Shown here: piece after piece, positions 6,916 to 7,393 of the stretch
Position numbering within the stretch: position 1 is the first letter of the stretch
Layout of the letters: every line of letters starts with the position of its first letter
Assembly (NCBI GenBank): GCA_005116795.1
Contig: SWDL01000389.1
Coordinates: 31,762-39,154, forward strand
DNA: 7,393 nucleotides
Reading direction: 5' to 3'
Source of the DNA: Nitrospira sp.
Lineage (GTDB): Bacteria; Nitrospirota; Nitrospiria; Nitrospirales; Nitrospiraceae
Notes under the pieces: generated by a model
What the model saw: the letters and a program-made list of their open reading frames with translations, nothing else
The model's database searches: none
What the model was told of the DNA's origin: nothing
Position numbers and translations under genes: made by a program

Positions 6916-7393
6916 GTCCCGGGCCGGCAAACCAATGTTTCTCTCTCGCCGCTGCCGGCGAACCTCTACCTCCATGAATTGGATACGCACGGGAGGGAGC
7001 AGAGGCTGGAGGCGCGGCTGAAGGCCCGGCGGATACGGTACGCGGATGACGTTGTCGTCCTGTGCCGTGGTCAGGCGGAGGCGGCGAGGGAGGAGATCCG
7101 GGAGGGGATCAGCCGACGGGGATGATCCCGCAATGAGGCCAAGACGAGGCGGGGTGGATGCGTGGCGAGAGTCGTTCGTGTGCCTGGGGTGTGGACTCGG
7201 ATGCGACGAAGTCCCCGGACGGGGCGGGCCTTTGCGATGGGCAGGCCGTCCCGGAAGGCGATGACGCGCATTCGGCAGGCCATCCGGGAGCGGACGACGC
7301 GGGCGCAGTTCCACCGACTTCCGAAGGTCGTGATCGCCGAGGTGAACAGCCGCGTGCGGGGATGGGTGCAGTACTTCCATGTTGGGAACTGCC
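6916..7393 (+). pseudogene. Group II intron reverse transcriptase/maturase remnant (C-terminal half, runs off the window)
   Basis: The frame opens into SLSPLPANLYLHELD (6940-6984), the RT block normally preceded by GxPQGG, here degraded. The catalytic YADD follows at 7039-7050 in RYADDVVVLCRGQAEAA. In-frame TGA at 7123-7125 stands where the family has a residue just before NEAKTR (7132-7149). The next block, VDAWRESFVCLG, lies in the +1 frame from 7154, explained by one extra G near 7151-7154. The frame returns near 7199-7201 to RRSPRTGRAFAMGRPSRK. A maturase X-domain-like segment follows (TRIRQAIRERTT, then VNSRVRGWVQYFHVGNC) to the window edge. The N-terminal half is absent; upstream is the toxin-antitoxin promoter. 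No intron domain V was found within the window. One stop and two frameshifts mark it as dead. Confidence 0.88.

Noticed and set aside
7110..7135. TGA within the reverse transcriptase read as a recoded codon
   Set aside because: Two further frameshifts and a missing N-terminus mean the gene is simply decayed; no selenocysteine element or other recoding signal was seen.

Overview
The window looks like chromosome from a GC-rich bacterium of the Nitrospira (Nitrospirota) type. That assignment is an inference from gene content: a fumarate reductase-type flavoprotein beside succinyl-CoA synthetase genes (as expected for a reductive TCA cycle), a TPP-riboswitch thiC, a long-form nadA and a DUF433/DUF5615 toxin-antitoxin pair. 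No rRNA or marker gene in the window proves it.

Left part (1-3259, all + strand): the 3' part of a fumarate reductase/succinate dehydrogenase flavoprotein gene, a complete sucC (succinyl-CoA synthetase beta), a DUF5069 gene and the first 65 codons of sucD (alpha subunit). The order flavoprotein-sucC-DUF5069-sucD reads as one central-carbon operon interconverting fumarate, succinate and succinyl-CoA. Between sucC and the DUF5069 gene lie a roughly 115-bp nest of inverted repeats and a second copy of the sucC 3' tail.

Middle (3260-5879): sucD stops being SucD-like at base 3259. From there the sequence is the antisense of thiC, itself cut at codon 376 of an expected length near 600. The breakpoint coincides with the edge of a perfect 19-nt palindrome. 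The thiC control region is complete: promoter, TPP riboswitch and intrinsic terminator on the minus strand. A divergent promoter serves an intact nadA (quinolinate synthase).

Right part (5880-7393): an intergenic stretch holding a 24-bp near-perfect inverted repeat around a 65-nt centre; then, on the minus strand, a DUF433 antitoxin gene overlapping a frameshifted DUF5615 (PIN-like) toxin gene, with a promoter and an abutting 12-bp palindrome that could be an autoregulatory operator; and finally, on the plus strand and running off the edge, a decayed group II intron reverse transcriptase/maturase fragment with a stop codon and two frameshifts.

I see no convincing wholly new system. The observations most worth checking are the sucD::thiC junction (rearrangement or assembly chimera), the duplicated sucC tail with its structured spacer, and the inverted-repeat element downstream of nadA.
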